Source of the DNA: Actinomycetota bacterium
GTDB taxonomy: Bacteria > Actinomycetota > Actinomycetes > Actinomycetales > Microbacteriaceae
Assembly: GCA_030840335.1 (NCBI GenBank)
Contig: JAUZFR010000161.1
Span: forward strand, 1 to 35,003
DNA: 35,003 nt
Direction: 5' to 3'
Part shown: piece after piece, positions 9,274 to 20,382 of the stretch
Numbering within the stretch: position 1 is the first letter of the stretch
Layout: every line of letters begins with the position of its first letter
Program-made: the position numbers and the translations under genes
The notes under the pieces: model-generated
What the model was told of the DNA's origin: nothing
The model's input: the letters and a program-made list of their open reading frames with translations, nothing else
Database searches by the model: none

Positions 9274-12210
9274 TCAGGCGGTGGTGGGCCTTGGGCCTTT
9301 GCTCACTCCGTAGAAGCGGCGCTCGAACACCGCGCGCGCCTGACGCGTAATACGCAGGTAGTCGTCATCGAGCTGGTTTGCGGAGCCCGGTGGGTATTCA
9401 AGCAGTCGCGCCACGCCCTCGAGAGCCTGCCGATCCGTGGGCAGAACGTCGGCCGTCTTCGCGGTCCAGAGGGTCATGGCCGAGCGAGCCCGTGACGCCA
9501 TGATCCACGCGTCACGCAGGCGCGCGGCATCCGCTTCGGTGATCAGCTTCTCCGATACCGCCGCACTCAGCGCACGCAGTGTTGACGTGGTTCGCAGGCC
9601 GGAAATTCGCGCGCCGTGCTGCAATTGGAGCAGCTGCACAAACCACTCGACATCGCTCAGCGACCCGCGCCCCAGCTTCAGGTGTCGCGACGGATCGGCC
9701 CCCTGCGGCAGCCGCTCCGACTCGACGCGCGCCTTGATTCGCTTCACCTCACGCACGTTCTGCTCGCTGATCTTGACCGGATACCGCACCTCATCAGCAA
9801 GCGCCTCGAAGTCGCGTAAGAGGTCAGAATCGCCGATCGCTCCCCTGGCACGCAGCAGAGCCTGGGCCTCCCAGGTGAGCGACCAGCGCTCGTAGTAGGC
9901 GCGATAGCTGTCGAGCGACCGCACAACCGCTCCGTTCTTGCCCTCGGGACGCAGTCCGATGTCGAGGTCGAGCGGCAGCCGAAGATCTTCGGTGAGTCGA
10001 TTGAACGTCTGCACGATCTGCTCGGACCGAGCCTGGGCGGCCTCGCCGCTCACCGTCAGCGACCGGTACACGTACATCACGTCGGCGTCGGAGCCGAAGC
10101 CGAGCTCCTCTCCCCCGTACCGACCCATCGCGATGATCGCGAACTCGATGCCATCTGGCTCCGGGCGAGCGAGCGAGAGGATGCCCGTCAACAGCGCCGT
10201 TGTGATGGCGCTGAGCGCGACGCCCAGCTCTTCGACCCGGACGAAACCGAGGATGGCCGAGATCGCCAGCCGCAGGATCTCCCGACGGCGAGCGGTGCGT
10301 AGTGCGAGAGCCGCAGCATCCACATCGTCACGATGGCGGGCAACCGTGGCTCGACTCTCGTCCAGCAGAACCGCGAGGCTGCGCGGGCGAAGTTCGTCTT
10401 CGTTTTCGAGCCAGGCGGCGCCCTCGGGGATGCGCTCGAGCAGGTTGCTGACGAACCGCGAGCCCGACAGCACACTCGTGAGGCGCTGGGCGGCACCGGA
10501 TGAGTCCCTCAGCATCCGCAGAAACCAGTAAGCCTCACCGAGGTCGTCGCTCAATCGCCGGAACGCGAGCAGTCCATGGTCGGGGTCAGCCCCTTCGGCG
10601 AACCAGCCGAGCATCACGGGCAGAAGGGTGCGCTGGATGGTCGCGCGCCTCGAGACTCCGCCGGTGAGCGCGGCAATGTGATGCAGGGCGCCCTTCGGAT
10701 CGCGGAACCCGATCGCGGCGAGTCGCGCGGCGGCCTGTTCGGGCGAAAGCGTGAGCCCCTCGGGAAGCGCCGCAACCGCGCTGAGAAGCGGCCGGTAGAA
10801 CAACCGCTCGTGAAGGCTTCGTACCTCGTGCTTGGTGTGCTGCCAGGCCTCGGTGAGGTCGGTCGCGCTCGAGTACAGGCCGGTAGCCCGAGCGAGTACT
10901 CGAACGTGCTCGGGATCGCGCGGCATCAGGTGGGTACGGCTGAGCCGGGCGAGTTGCAGTCGATGCTCGAGCAGGCGCAGGAACCGGTAGTCCCGCGAAA
11001 ACTCGCTCGCCTCGACCCTGCCGATGTAGCCCTGGGCCGCCAGCGCCACCAAGGCGGGGAGCGTCGCCTCCTGCCGAACCTCCGGATCGAGTTGTCCATG
11101 CACGAGCTGGAGCAGCTGGATCGTGAATTCGATGTCGCGCAGCCCGCCCGGACCAAGCTTGAGCTGAACGTCGCGCTCATCCGCAGGGATGTTGTCGGTC
11201 ACTCGTTCGCGCATCCGTTGCACGGACTCGACGAAATTCTCACGAGAGGCGCTCGACCAGACGAGCGGCGCGACTCCGGCGACATATCGCTCACCCAGAT
11301 CGAGATCGCCCGCAAGAGGACGAGCCTTCAGCAGCGCCTGGAATTCCCAGCTTTTCGCCCAGCGATCGTAATACGCCAGATGCGACTCGAGCGTGCGCAC
11401 GAGCGCGCCATCCTTGCCTTCGGGCCGCAGGTTTGCATCGACCTCCCACAGCGCCGGCTCCGCCGCGAGTTCCTGGATGCCGCGGGCCGTCTGCATCGCA
11501 AGTCGCGTCGCGATCTCCACGGCTCGATCCGCGCCAAGCTCCTCCGTGGGTTCTGTCACAAAAATGACATCCACATCGCTCACATAGTTGAGCTCACGCG
11601 CCCCGGATTTGCCCATCCCGATGATCGCGAGTTTGGTTCGCGCGACATCGGCGGCCGGAAATCTTACCGAGCGCCGGGCGACATCCAACGAGGCGTCGAG
11701 CGCTGCGCCGGCCAGATCGGCGAGCATGGCCGTAACGGAGGACACCGCTTCGAGCGGATCCGGATGCGAGAGATCCCAGGCCGCCAGTTGCGCAACCGAC
11801 CGACGATATCGAACCCGCAGGGCAGCGAAGGCCGCGTCGTCAGTGAGCCCCTCGACGGAAGCGAGCAGCTCACAGCGGAGTTCGTCGGCAGCAGGCAGCA
11901 CCTCGAGCGGAGTCAGCAGCGCGTCGAGCTGGTCCGGGTGTCTGAGGAAGAACTCGGCCAGACCCACGGATGCGCCGAGAATGCGCACGAGACTCCGTGC
12001 GGCGATGTCGGACGCGAGAACGCGTGCGAGCTCAGTCGGCGCCGTTTCCCGAAGCTGGCCCAGCAGGAGAAGCGCCTGATCGGCATCCGCGGCGTGCGCG
12101 AACAACGGCACGAGCTCCTCCGGAAAGGCTTCGAGAAGCTCGCGCGTGGAGCCCAACTCGGTGAAGCCGAGTCTGGCCAGATCAGTCAGCGTCGTCTGAA
12201 GGCGGGGCAT
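9274..12210 (-). CDS. glnE: Bifunctional [glutamine synthetase] adenylyltransferase/adenylyl-removing enzyme
   Basis: Two nucleotidyltransferase halves: IGMGKSGARELNYVSDVDVIFV and IAMGRYGGEELGFGSDADVMYV; LGPGGLRDIEFTIQLLQL and LGRGSLSDVEWFVQLLQL. Start at MPRLQTTLTDLARLGF preferred. Confidence 0.97.
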   Translation of the reverse strand: MPRLQTTLTDLARLGFTELGSTRELLEAFPEELVPLFAHAADADQALLLLGQLRETAPTELARVLASDIAARSLVRILGASVGLAEFFLRHPDQLDALLTPLEVLPAADELRCELLASVEGLTDDAAFAALRVRYRRSVAQLAAWDLSHPDPLEAVSSVTAMLADLAGAALDASLDVARRSVRFPAADVARTKLAIIGMGKSGARELNYVSDVDVIFVTEPTEELGADRAVEIATRLAMQTARGIQELAAEPALWEVDANLRPEGKDGALVRTLESHLAYYDRWAKSWEFQALLKARPLAGDLDLGERYVAGVAPLVWSSASRENFVESVQRMRERVTDNIPADERDVQLKLGPGGLRDIEFTIQLLQLVHGQLDPEVRQEATLPALVALAAQGYIGRVEASEFSRDYRFLRLLEHRLQLARLSRTHLMPRDPEHVRVLARATGLYSSATDLTEAWQHTKHEVRSLHERLFYRPLLSAVAALPEGLTLSPEQAAARLAAIGFRDPKGALHHIAALTGGVSRRATIQRTLLPVMLGWFAEGADPDHGLLAFRRLSDDLGEAYWFLRMLRDSSGAAQRLTSVLSGSRFVSNLLERIPEGAAWLENEDELRPRSLAVLLDESRATVARHRDDVDAAALALRTARRREILRLAISAILGFVRVEELGVALSAITTALLTGILSLARPEPDGIEFAIIAMGRYGGEELGFGSDADVMYVYRSLTVSGEAAQARSEQIVQTFNRLTEDLRLPLDLDIGLRPEGKNGAVVRSLDSYRAYYERWSLTWEAQALLRARGAIGDSDLLRDFEALADEVRYPVKISEQNVREVKRIKARVESERLPQGADPSRHLKLGRGSLSDVEWFVQLLQLQHGARISGLRTTSTLRALSAAVSEKLITEADAARLRDAWIMASRARSAMTLWTAKTADVLPTDRQALEGVARLLEYPPGSANQLDDDYLRITRQARAVFERRFYGVSKGPRPTTA

Positions 12211-12236
12211 AGTGCGTTTCGTATTTCCCGTAGCGA

Positions 12237-13574
12237 CTACAGGATCTCGAGGTTGCTCTCCAACTCGTACGGCGTGACCTGGGCGCGGTATTCCTGCCAT
12301 TCGCGGCGCTTGTTGAGCAGCACGAAGTTGAAGACCTGCTCCCCCAGCGTCTCGGCGACGAGTTCGGAGTCTTCCATCAGCGACAGCGCGTGGTCGAGGC
12401 TGGCTGGCAGCTGGTTGTAGCCGAGCGCGCGACGCTCAGCATCCGTGAGCGTCCAGACATTGTCTTCGGCCTCGGGCGGAAGCTCGTAGCCCTCTTCGAT
12501 GCCCTTGAGTCCCGCTGCGAGAAGCAGCGAGTACGCGAGATACGGGTTCGCGGCGGAGTCGAGCGCGCGGTATTCGACGCGCGAACTCTGCCCCTTGTTC
12601 GGCTTGTACAGCGGAACGCGAACGAGCGCCGACCGGTTGTTGTGGCCCCAGGTGACGAAGCTCGGCGCTTCGTCGCCGCCCCAGAGGCGCTTGTACGAAT
12701 TCACGAACTGGTTTGTCACGGCTGTGATCTCGGGTGCGTGGCGCAGCAGCCCAGCGACGAACTGACGGCCGATCTTCGAGAGCTGGTACTGGTTACTCGC
12801 GTCGAAGAAGGCGTTGACATCGCCCTCGAAAAGCGAGAGGTGGGTGTGCATGCCTGAGCCCGGATGACCCGAAAGCGGCTTCGGCATAAATGTCGCGTAG
12901 ACGCCCTGCTCGATGGCGACCTCTTTGACCACCGTGCGGAAGGTCATGATGTTGTCGGCGGTCGTCAGCGCGTCGGCGTAACGAAGATCAATCTCGTTCT
13001 GGCCCGGGCCGGCTTCGTGGTGGCTGAACTCCACGGAAATGCCGAGGTCTTCGAGCATCCGCACCGAACGGCGACGGAAGTCGTGGGCAGTTCCGCCGGG
13101 AACGTTGTCGAAGTAGCCGGCCGAATCGACTGGCGTGGGACCCTTCTTGCCGAACTTGCTCGACTTGAGCAGGTAGAACTCGATCTCCGGATGCGTGTAG
13201 AAGGTGAATCCGCGCTCCGCCGCCTTCGCGAGCGTGCGCTTCAGAACATTGCGCGGGTCGGCGACTGCGGGCTGCCCGTCAGGCGTCGTGATATCGCAGA
13301 ACATCCGCGCAGTGGGGTCGATCTCGCCGCGCCACGGCAGGATCTGGAAGGTTGTGGGATCTGGGTGGGCGAGCACATCCGCCTCGTAGGAGCGCGTGAG
13401 TCCCTCTATTGCGGAACCGTCGAATCCCAGCCCCTCAGCGAATGCGCCTTCGACCTCGGCAGGAGCGATTGCGACCGACTTGAGCGTGCCGACAACATCC
13501 GTAAACCAGAGTCGAATGAACTTGATGCCACGCTCTTCAATGGTGCGAAGAACGAAGTCGCGCTGCTTGTCCAC
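12237..13574 (-). CDS. glnA2: Second type I glutamine synthetase (GlnA2-like)
   Basis: MDKQRDFVLRTIEERGIKFIRLWFTDVVGTLKSV; HPGSGMHTHLSLF; adjacent to glnE as in other actinobacteria. Confidence 0.94.
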   Translation of the reverse strand: MDKQRDFVLRTIEERGIKFIRLWFTDVVGTLKSVAIAPAEVEGAFAEGLGFDGSAIEGLTRSYEADVLAHPDPTTFQILPWRGEIDPTARMFCDITTPDGQPAVADPRNVLKRTLAKAAERGFTFYTHPEIEFYLLKSSKFGKKGPTPVDSAGYFDNVPGGTAHDFRRRSVRMLEDLGISVEFSHHEAGPGQNEIDLRYADALTTADNIMTFRTVVKEVAIEQGVYATFMPKPLSGHPGSGMHTHLSLFEGDVNAFFDASNQYQLSKIGRQFVAGLLRHAPEITAVTNQFVNSYKRLWGGDEAPSFVTWGHNNRSALVRVPLYKPNKGQSSRVEYRALDSAANPYLAYSLLLAAGLKGIEEGYELPPEAEDNVWTLTDAERRALGYNQLPASLDHALSLMEDSELVAETLGEQVFNFVLLNKRREWQEYRAQVTPYELESNLEIL

Positions 13575-13631
13575 TGGGCTCCTCTGAGGGCTATTTCACC
13601 GGCTTTCCGCCGCGCTATTAGGCTAGTGGCT

Positions 13632-15365
13632 ATGCCCCGACTTCGCTTGGCACTCGCCCAGACGAACCCCATTCTTGGGGATCTGACCGGCAACTCCGCA
13701 CAGATTCTCAACGCGGCGTGGAAGGCCGCCCTCGCTGGCGCCGACATTCTCGCCCTCGGTGAGATGGCCCTGACCGGGTATCCCATCGAAGATCTTGCGG
13801 CCCGCCCGAGCTTTCTGACCAACTCCCGCATCGCTGTCAACACGCTTGCCAAGAGCCTCCAGGATGCGGGTCTCGGCGATCTCGTGGTCGTGGTCGGGCA
13901 TCCGGACGGCCCGTATGAACCACGCCTGCTCGGCAGCAGCAACGCACCGACCGCGATAGCGCAGAATCGCGCGAGCGTGCTTCAGCACGGACACGTCAAG
14001 GCTGGCTACACCAAGCATCACCTGCCCAACTACTCTGTGTTCGACGAATATCGAACTTTTATCGCCGGCGATGAACTGCTCGTGCTGCGCATCAAGGGCG
14101 TGGATGTCGCCCTCCTGATCTGCGAAGACCTCTGGCGCGACGGCGGGCCGGTCGAGCGAGTGCTCACGGCCGACGCCGGCCTCCTTCTCGTGATCAACGC
14201 CTCGCCGTTCGAACGGGACAAAGACGAGGTTCGGCTTCCCCTTGTCACCCGTCGCGCCGTCGAGACGGACACGATCGTCGCATACGTCAACATCGTCGGC
14301 GGACAGGACGATCTCGTCTTCGACGGCGACAGTGTCGTGGTCGACGGAAACGGCACGATCCTGGCTCGTGCGCCCCAGTTCGAGCCCCATCTGCTGGTGG
14401 TCGACGTCGATCCGGCGGCAGCAACCAACGCGGAGCTCCCCGACAACGTTGTTCGCGTCGAGCTCGCGGATGCCCATCCGCCGACCGAGGCGATTTCGGC
14501 CGACATTGCCGTTCTGCCCGACGATCGCGAGCAACTGTGGAACGCGCTCGTGCTCGGCTTACGTGACTACGTCGAGAAGAACGAATTTCCCTCGGTAATC
14601 CTCGGCGTCTCCGGCGGAATCGACTCTGCGGTGTGCGCTGCGATCGCCGCGGACGCACTCGGCCCCGACCGCGTCTGGGGCGTCAGCATGCCGAGCCGAT
14701 ACAGCTCGGAGCACTCTCGCGGCGACGCAGAGGTGTTGGCCGAAAACATCGGTTTCCACTACTCGGTTGAGGCGATCGCGGACCTCGTTCTGCCGGTTGA
14801 GACGCAGCTCGCTCTCGACGGGACCGCTGCCGAAAACCTGCAGGCGCGCATCCGGGGCATCATCCTGATGGGGCTCTCGAACATGCGCGGCCATCTCGTG
14901 CTGACGACCGGAAACAAGACAGAGCTTTCGGTCGGATACTCGACCATCTACGGCGACTCGGCCGGCGGTTTCGCGCCCATCAAGGATGTTCCGAAGCTCC
15001 TGGTCTGGGAGCTCGCGCGCTGGCGCAACGAATTCGCAACGAGACACGGAGAGACTCCCCCGATTCCGGCGAACTCGATCGAGAAGCCGCCCAGTGCCGA
15101 GCTTCGGCCAGATCAGACCGACCAGGACACGCTGCCGCCGTACGACGTGCTCGACGCGATCCTTGATGCGTATGTCTCACGAAACCTTGGGCGCGAAGAC
15201 GTCATTGCTCTCGGCTTTGACGCCGAAACGGTCGATTTCGTTACGCGACTGGTGGACCGCGCGGAGTGGAAGCGACGCCAGGGCGCGATCGGCCCGAAGA
15301 TCAGCGGTATGGCGTTCGGACGCGACCGGCGGCTGCCGATCACGTACCGCCCCAACGACGTCTAA
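13632..15365 (+). CDS. nadE: Glutamine-dependent NAD+ synthetase
   Basis: N-terminal nitrilase domain ([29 protein letters not shown]) and C-terminal synthetase ([51 protein letters not shown]). Confidence 0.97.
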   Translation: MPRLRLALAQTNPILGDLTGNSAQILNAAWKAALAGADILALGEMALTGYPIEDLAARPSFLTNSRIAVNTLAKSLQDAGLGDLVVVVGHPDGPYEPRLLGSSNAPTAIAQNRASVLQHGHVKAGYTKHHLPNYSVFDEYRTFIAGDELLVLRIKGVDVALLICEDLWRDGGPVERVLTADAGLLLVINASPFERDKDEVRLPLVTRRAVETDTIVAYVNIVGGQDDLVFDGDSVVVDGNGTILARAPQFEPHLLVVDVDPAAATNAELPDNVVRVELADAHPPTEAISADIAVLPDDREQLWNALVLGLRDYVEKNEFPSVILGVSGGIDSAVCAAIAADALGPDRVWGVSMPSRYSSEHSRGDAEVLAENIGFHYSVEAIADLVLPVETQLALDGTAAENLQARIRGIILMGLSNMRGHLVLTTGNKTELSVGYSTIYGDSAGGFAPIKDVPKLLVWELARWRNEFATRHGETPPIPANSIEKPPSAELRPDQTDQDTLPPYDVLDAILDAYVSRNLGREDVIALGFDAETVDFVTRLVDRAEWKRRQGAIGPKISGMAFGRDRRLPITYRPNDV

Positions 15366-15400
15366 GGCGCTTCGCCAAGCGCGCCCAGTACACTGGCACC

Positions 15401-16225
15401 ATGGCAGAGCAGGCAGCTTCGGCTCCCAAAAAGGTGCGCACCCGGCATTTCCAGAATGCGAAGGAATCCGGGATCAAAATCACCGGACTCACGAGCTACG
15501 ACATGCTCACAGCATCCATATTCGACGAGGCAGGCATCGACTTCCTGCTCGTCGGTGATTCGGCGGCGAACAACGTTCTCGGCTACGACACGACACTTCC
15601 GGTGACGATCGACGAACTGATCCCGCTGACCCGAGCCGTTGCCGGTGCAGTCAAACGCGCCTTCGTCGTCGCCGACATGCCGTTTGGTTCATACGAGACC
15701 GGGCCCGACGAAGCCCTGCACACGGCATTTCGATTCATGAAGGAGACCGGCGCACACGCGGTCAAGCTCGAGGGTGGCGTTCGCTCAGCCGAGCAGATCC
15801 GGCGAATCGTCTCCGCGGGCATCCCGGTCATGGCGCACATCGGTTTCACGCCGCAGAGTGAGCATGGTCTCGGCGGACACGTCATTCAGGGGCGTGGCGA
15901 CCAGGTCGCGCAGTTGCTCGCGGACGCGCACGCTGTCGAAGACGCAGGCGCATTCGCCGTGGTGCTTGAGATGGTGCCGGCGGAGGCTGCCAGGCAGGTC
16001 ACCGACGAGCTGCGCATTCCGACCATCAGCGTCGGAGCAGGTCCGCACACCAACGGCCAGTTGCTGGTCTGGACCGACTGGGCGGGTTTCACGGGCGGCC
16101 GCATCCCCAAGTTTGTCAAGCAATACGCGAACCTTCGAAAGACGCTCACGGATGCCGTCATCGCCTACCGCGAAGATGTCGACTCGGGCGCCTACCCCGG
16201 CCCAGAGCACTCCTACGAAGACTGA
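15401..16225 (+). CDS. panB: 3-methyl-2-oxobutanoate hydroxymethyltransferase
   Basis: [59 protein letters not shown]. Confidence 0.97.
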   Translation: MAEQAASAPKKVRTRHFQNAKESGIKITGLTSYDMLTASIFDEAGIDFLLVGDSAANNVLGYDTTLPVTIDELIPLTRAVAGAVKRAFVVADMPFGSYETGPDEALHTAFRFMKETGAHAVKLEGGVRSAEQIRRIVSAGIPVMAHIGFTPQSEHGLGGHVIQGRGDQVAQLLADAHAVEDAGAFAVVLEMVPAEAARQVTDELRIPTISVGAGPHTNGQLLVWTDWAGFTGGRIPKFVKQYANLRKTLTDAVIAYREDVDSGAYPGPEHSYED

Positions 16226-16233
16226 GGAGAACC

Positions 16234-16617
16234 ATGGAAATCGTCCAGATCGCCCAGCGCGCAGTCGATCTCGATCGCGCCGTCGCGTTCTACGAGGATC
16301 TCCTCGGGATTTCCGTCAGTGCACGGTTTGACCCGCCTGGCCTGGCCTTTTTCATGCTGGGCGGCACACGGCTCCTGCTCGACAAAGTCGCGCCATCCAG
16401 CCTCATCTACCTCGCCGTGGACGACGTCAATGCAAGCGTCGACAGCCTCAGGGCGAAGGGCATCGAGATCGACACCGAGCCCCACATCATCTTTCAGCAC
16501 GAGGACGACACCCTCGGCCCGGCCGGAGAAGACGAGTGGATGGCCTTCATCAAGGACTCCGAAGGCAACACCGTCGGGCTGGTCAGCTACGCGACCAGCG
16601 ATCCGAACGAGCGATAG
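16234..16617 (+). CDS. VOC (glyoxalase-like) family protein
   Basis: AVDLDRAVAFYEDLLGISVSARF ... WMAFIKDSEGNTVGLVSY. Confidence 0.88.
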   Translation: MEIVQIAQRAVDLDRAVAFYEDLLGISVSARFDPPGLAFFMLGGTRLLLDKVAPSSLIYLAVDDVNASVDSLRAKGIEIDTEPHIIFQHEDDTLGPAGEDEWMAFIKDSEGNTVGLVSYATSDPNER

Positions 16618-16626
16618 TCTCTCGCT

Positions 16627-16800
16627 CTAGTTGTCCTCGGCTGCATCCTCGGCGGCCCACTGGCGCGCCCGTTCCGCGATGATCTCCGGAGCACGGGACG
16701 CGTCCTCGCGAGTCTTGAACGGACCATCAAGTTCCGACCTCAGCGACTGGGCGCCCTCCTCGACCTCGCCGGTCTTGCGGTTGTAATACCAGTCGGTCAT
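16627..16800 (-). CDS. Small conserved SPOR-like protein (57 aa)
   Basis: [57 protein letters not shown]; internal ATG at 16800 preferred to the longer track ORF. Confidence 0.75.
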   Translation of the reverse strand: MTDWYYNRKTGEVEEGAQSLRSELDGPFKTREDASRAPEIIAERARQWAAEDAAEDN

Positions 16801-16834
16801 CACGCGCTCCTTCGACAAAGATAAAATCGATTCT

Positions 16835-17701
16835 ATGCCTCGGGATTTGCACGGCCACCTCGTTCCCGGCGTCATTTCCCCGCAGCGCAGCGTGCCCGCA
16901 TCCATCCCGCGCCCCGAGTATGTCGGCAGGCCCGGGCCCCGCGTGTTCACCGGGTCGGATGTCTATTCCGCCGAGGCGGTTGAGCGCATTCGCGAATCGG
17001 GAACGATCGCGGCAGGCGCCGTCGAGGCGGTCGGTGCCGCCATCCGGCCAGGGGTGACGACCGACGAGCTCGATCGGGTCGCGCACGAGTACATGGTCGG
17101 CAACGGAGCGTACCCGTCGACGCTCGGCTATCGCGGCTTTCCCAAATCGAGCTGCATCTCGATCAACGAGGTGATCTGCCACGGCATCCCCGATAACACA
17201 GTCATCGAAGGCGGTGACATCGTCAATGTCGATGTCACCGCGTTCAAGAACGGTGTGCACGGCGACCTCAACAAGACCTTCACAGCGGGTACCGCCAGCC
17301 AGGAAGCACTCGACCTCATCGAACGCACTCGCGAGGCACTCAACCGCGGAATCAAGGCTGTCGCGCCCGGACGCGAGATCAATGTGATCGGGCGAGCGAT
17401 CGAGTCTTATGCGAAGCGGTTCGGCTACGGTGTCGTCCGCGACTTCACCGGGCATGGCGTCGGTGAGGCGTTTCATTCCGGGCTGGTCATCCCGCACTAC
17501 GACGCCGCACCACGATTCAGCGACATCATCGAGGTGGGAATGGTGTTCACCATCGAACCGATGCTCACCCTCGGCACTACGGCGTGGGACATGTGGCCGG
17601 ACGGCTGGACCGCAACCACCAAAGACAAGAGCCTGACCGCCCAGTTCGAACATACGCTGGTGGTAACAGAGCGCGGCGCCGAAATCCTGACGCTGCCGTA
17701 G
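16835..17701 (+). CDS. map: Type I methionyl aminopeptidase
   Basis: [73 protein letters not shown]. Confidence 0.96.
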   Translation: MPRDLHGHLVPGVISPQRSVPASIPRPEYVGRPGPRVFTGSDVYSAEAVERIRESGTIAAGAVEAVGAAIRPGVTTDELDRVAHEYMVGNGAYPSTLGYRGFPKSSCISINEVICHGIPDNTVIEGGDIVNVDVTAFKNGVHGDLNKTFTAGTASQEALDLIERTREALNRGIKAVAPGREINVIGRAIESYAKRFGYGVVRDFTGHGVGEAFHSGLVIPHYDAAPRFSDIIEVGMVFTIEPMLTLGTTAWDMWPDGWTATTKDKSLTAQFEHTLVVTERGAEILTLP

Positions 17702-17755
17702 GGCGCCGTTCCCCCAAGATCTCACCTAACGACAACGACGACGAAGGACGAGCGC

Positions 17756-18499
17756 ATGACCAAAGCAGTAGGCATCGACATCGGCGGCACAGGAATCAAG
17801 GGAGCGCTCGTCAACGTCGAGACCGGTGAACTGCTGACCGACCGGATCAAGGTGGACACCCCCGACGGCGGGCGGCCCGAAGACATCGTCCAGGTCGTGG
17901 TCAAGATCATCGAGCAGCTGAACCCGGGAAGCGATGTCAAGGTCGGGGTGTGCTTCCCCGCCGTGGTCATCAAGGGCCGGACTATGTCCGCTGCGAACGT
18001 CTCGAAGAAGTGGATCGGCCTGGAGGCGGAGAAGCTGTTCGAACAGGCGCTCAAGCGCGACATCCGGTTTGTCAACGACGCGGATGCAGCGGGCGTCGCT
18101 GAGGTGCGGTTTGGCGCGGCGAAGAACGTGGATGGCGTGGTCATCCTCACAACACTCGGAACAGGCATCGGAAGCGCGCTCATCTACAACGGCGTGCTTG
18201 TGCCCAACACCGAGCTCGGCCACCTCGAAGTCGACGGCACAGACGCGGAAAAGAAGGCGTCGTACATGGCCAAGGAACGGGAAAACCTGTCGTGGGAGAA
18301 GTGGGCGAAGCGATTGCAGAAGTATTACGAAGTCGTCGAGGCGCTGTTCTCGCCCGATCTCATCATCGTCGGCGGCGGAGTTTCAAAGAGCTACGAGGAC
18401 TTCCTGCCACTGCTCAAACTCCGTGCGCCAATCGTTCCGGCCCAACTGCGGAACAACGCGGGCATCCTCGGCGCGGCGGCACTGGCGGTTCACGAGTAG
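17756..18499 (+). CDS. ppgK: Polyphosphate glucokinase (ROK family)
   Basis: AVGIDIGGTGIKGALVNVETG; TTLGTGIGSALIYNGVLVPNTELGHLEVDG; LSWEKWAKRLQKYY. Confidence 0.95.
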   Translation: MTKAVGIDIGGTGIKGALVNVETGELLTDRIKVDTPDGGRPEDIVQVVVKIIEQLNPGSDVKVGVCFPAVVIKGRTMSAANVSKKWIGLEAEKLFEQALKRDIRFVNDADAAGVAEVRFGAAKNVDGVVILTTLGTGIGSALIYNGVLVPNTELGHLEVDGTDAEKKASYMAKERENLSWEKWAKRLQKYYEVVEALFSPDLIIVGGGVSKSYEDFLPLLKLRAPIVPAQLRNNAGILGAAALAVHE

Positions 18500-18502
18500 C
18501 CC

Positions 18503-19444
18503 ATGAGGGCGGCGCAGTACGACCGCTACGGAGGCCCCGACGTCATCCATCTCGCCGAGGCACCCACTCCTGCGGCTCGCAGCGGGCGCATTCTTGTCGC
18601 CGTGCACGGCTCGAGTGTCAACCCGGTCGAAGCACGCGTACGCAGCGGAGCGTTCCGCTTCGTGACGGGATCGAAGTTTCCGAAGAACGTCGGAATGGAC
18701 TTTGCGGGCGAGATCGTCTCGCTCGGCGACGGAGTTTCCGGCTGGACGGTCGGCGATCGCGTCTGGGGATTCACCGGCGGGCTGCCGCTTGGCAGGATCG
18801 GCGCTGCTGCCGAGCTCCTCTCGGTGAAGCCCAAATGGATCTCCCGCGCCGCAACGAGCATCGACCTCGTAACCGCGGGCGGCATGCCGATGGTCGGGTC
18901 GACAGCGATCATCGCGTTGCGACACCACGCGAAGCTGGTCGCTGGCGAACGGCTGCTTGTCCGGGGAGCGAGCGGTGGTGTCGGATCCGTCGCAGTGCAG
19001 CTCGGGGTGGCGCTCGGGGCGCGAGTAACCGCAACCGCCAGCGCGACCAACCTCGATTTCGTGCGGTCGCTCGGGGCGACTGAGGCGTTCGACTATCGCA
19101 CTACCCGGCCGAGCGATCTCAGCGCGTTCGACGTCATCCTCGACCTCAGCGGCACGCAGGTTCCCGACTATCACCGGCTGCTCGCGCGCGGCGGACGGAT
19201 GGTGACGACCGCTGTTAACAACGTGGGCTTCTTCCTGGCGTCCCAGCTTCTTGGCCCCCGCCGAGTGCGCGCCTTCACGGCTATGCCTCGCACGAGATAT
19301 TTCGCAGACCTCGCGGAGCTCGTCGACTCCGGGCGCATCGTGCCAGTCGTCGGAGGCGTTCATCCGCTCGCCGAGACGGCTGCCGCCCACGCCGCGCTCG
19401 AGAGCGGCACCCGCGGCAAACAGATCATCGACGTTCGCGCCTGA
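18503..19444 (+). CDS. MDR superfamily NAD(P)-dependent alcohol dehydrogenase/quinone oxidoreductase
   Basis: MRAAQYDRYGGPDVIHLAEAPTPAARSGRILVAVHGSSVNPVEARVRSG; LLVRGASGGVGSVAVQLGVALGARVTATAS. Confidence 0.92.
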   Translation: MRAAQYDRYGGPDVIHLAEAPTPAARSGRILVAVHGSSVNPVEARVRSGAFRFVTGSKFPKNVGMDFAGEIVSLGDGVSGWTVGDRVWGFTGGLPLGRIGAAAELLSVKPKWISRAATSIDLVTAGGMPMVGSTAIIALRHHAKLVAGERLLVRGASGGVGSVAVQLGVALGARVTATASATNLDFVRSLGATEAFDYRTTRPSDLSAFDVILDLSGTQVPDYHRLLARGGRMVTTAVNNVGFFLASQLLGPRRVRAFTAMPRTRYFADLAELVDSGRIVPVVGGVHPLAETAAAHAALESGTRGKQIIDVRA

Positions 19445-19476
19445 CCTTTCGCAAATTCAGGAGTTCCGTCACGGCT

Positions 19477-19494
19477 GGATAGGGTCGCCTATCC
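19477..19494. promoter_or_regulatory. Palindrome GGATAGG-GTCG-CCTATCC upstream of the VIT1-like gene
   Basis: Perfect 7-bp arms with 4-nt spacer 40 bp upstream of the transporter ATG. Confidence 0.5.
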
Positions 19495-19533
19495 TTGCTG
19501 GAAACTGCGCGGCCGGAGTGCTTTGGTAGGAAC

Positions 19534-20262
19534 ATGACCTCAGTTGCCGACCTGATTCCGGGGATGCGCTCACGCCAACCCGAAGGTTTGGCGAGCCGGC
19601 TCAACTGGCTTCGCGCCGGCGTGCTGGGCGCCAACGACGGCATCGTCTCGGTCGCGGCAATCGTGGTCGGCGTCGCCGGCGCCACCGCCGCGAGCGCGCC
19701 GATCCTCACCGCCGGTCTCGCAGGCCTCGTCGGAGGCGCCATTTCGATGGCACTCGGCGAGTACGTGTCGGTGAGCAGCCAGCGCGACACGCAGCGCACG
19801 CTGATCACTCGGGAGCGTCTCGAACTCGAGAGCGACCCCGAAACCAAACTCGATCAGCTCGCGAGCCTGTACGAGGCAAAGGGCCTGACGTCGAAGACCG
19901 CGCACGCAGTTGCCGTCGAACTGACCGAACAGGATGCGCTGGGCGCGCATCTCGAGGCCAAACTTCACATCGACGAGGATGATGTGGCCAGCCCCTGGCA
20001 CGCCGCCCTCGCATCCGCTGTCGCGTTCATCGTCGGCGGTGTGCTGCCGCTGCTGGCGATTCTGCTGCTGCCGTCCGCCGTTCGAATCCCTGTCACATTC
20101 GTCGCTGTTCTCATCGCCCTCGCTCTGACCGGCGCGACGAGCGCGCGCATCGGCGGAAGCCCGGTGCTCCGCGCGACCATCCGTGTTGTCATCGGCGGCG
20201 CGCTCGCCCTCGCCGCGACCTATGTCATCGGCCACCTCCTCGGCGCGAGCGGCATGGTCTAA
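19534..20262 (+). CDS. VIT1/CCC1 family transporter (predicted Fe2+/Mn2+ transport)
   Basis: NWLRAGVLGANDGIVSVAAIVVGVAGATA; GLVGGAISMALGEYVSVSSQRDTQ. Confidence 0.93.
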   Translation: MTSVADLIPGMRSRQPEGLASRLNWLRAGVLGANDGIVSVAAIVVGVAGATAASAPILTAGLAGLVGGAISMALGEYVSVSSQRDTQRTLITRERLELESDPETKLDQLASLYEAKGLTSKTAHAVAVELTEQDALGAHLEAKLHIDEDDVASPWHAALASAVAFIVGGVLPLLAILLLPSAVRIPVTFVAVLIALALTGATSARIGGSPVLRATIRVVIGGALALAATYVIGHLLGASGMV

Positions 20263-20382
20263 CCACTCACCGTCCAGCGCACCCGGAAAAGACCCACAGG
20301 TGCCACTGAGGCGCCGCATGGCCATTTCATAGGTTGAGCGTTCACTGTGGAGATCTCCAGAGCCGAACCGGAGGTGGCCAGA

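Noticed and set aside
9244-9290. GGAGGAGGAGGCGGAGGCGG G-rich run as a G-quadruplex or repeat element
   Set aside because: Short and lies at the glnE 3' end; no evidence beyond local base composition.
10576-12420. 614-aa plus-strand ORF
   Set aside because: Antisense to glnE; Arg/Glu-rich composition typical of high-GC shadow frames, no recognisable domain.
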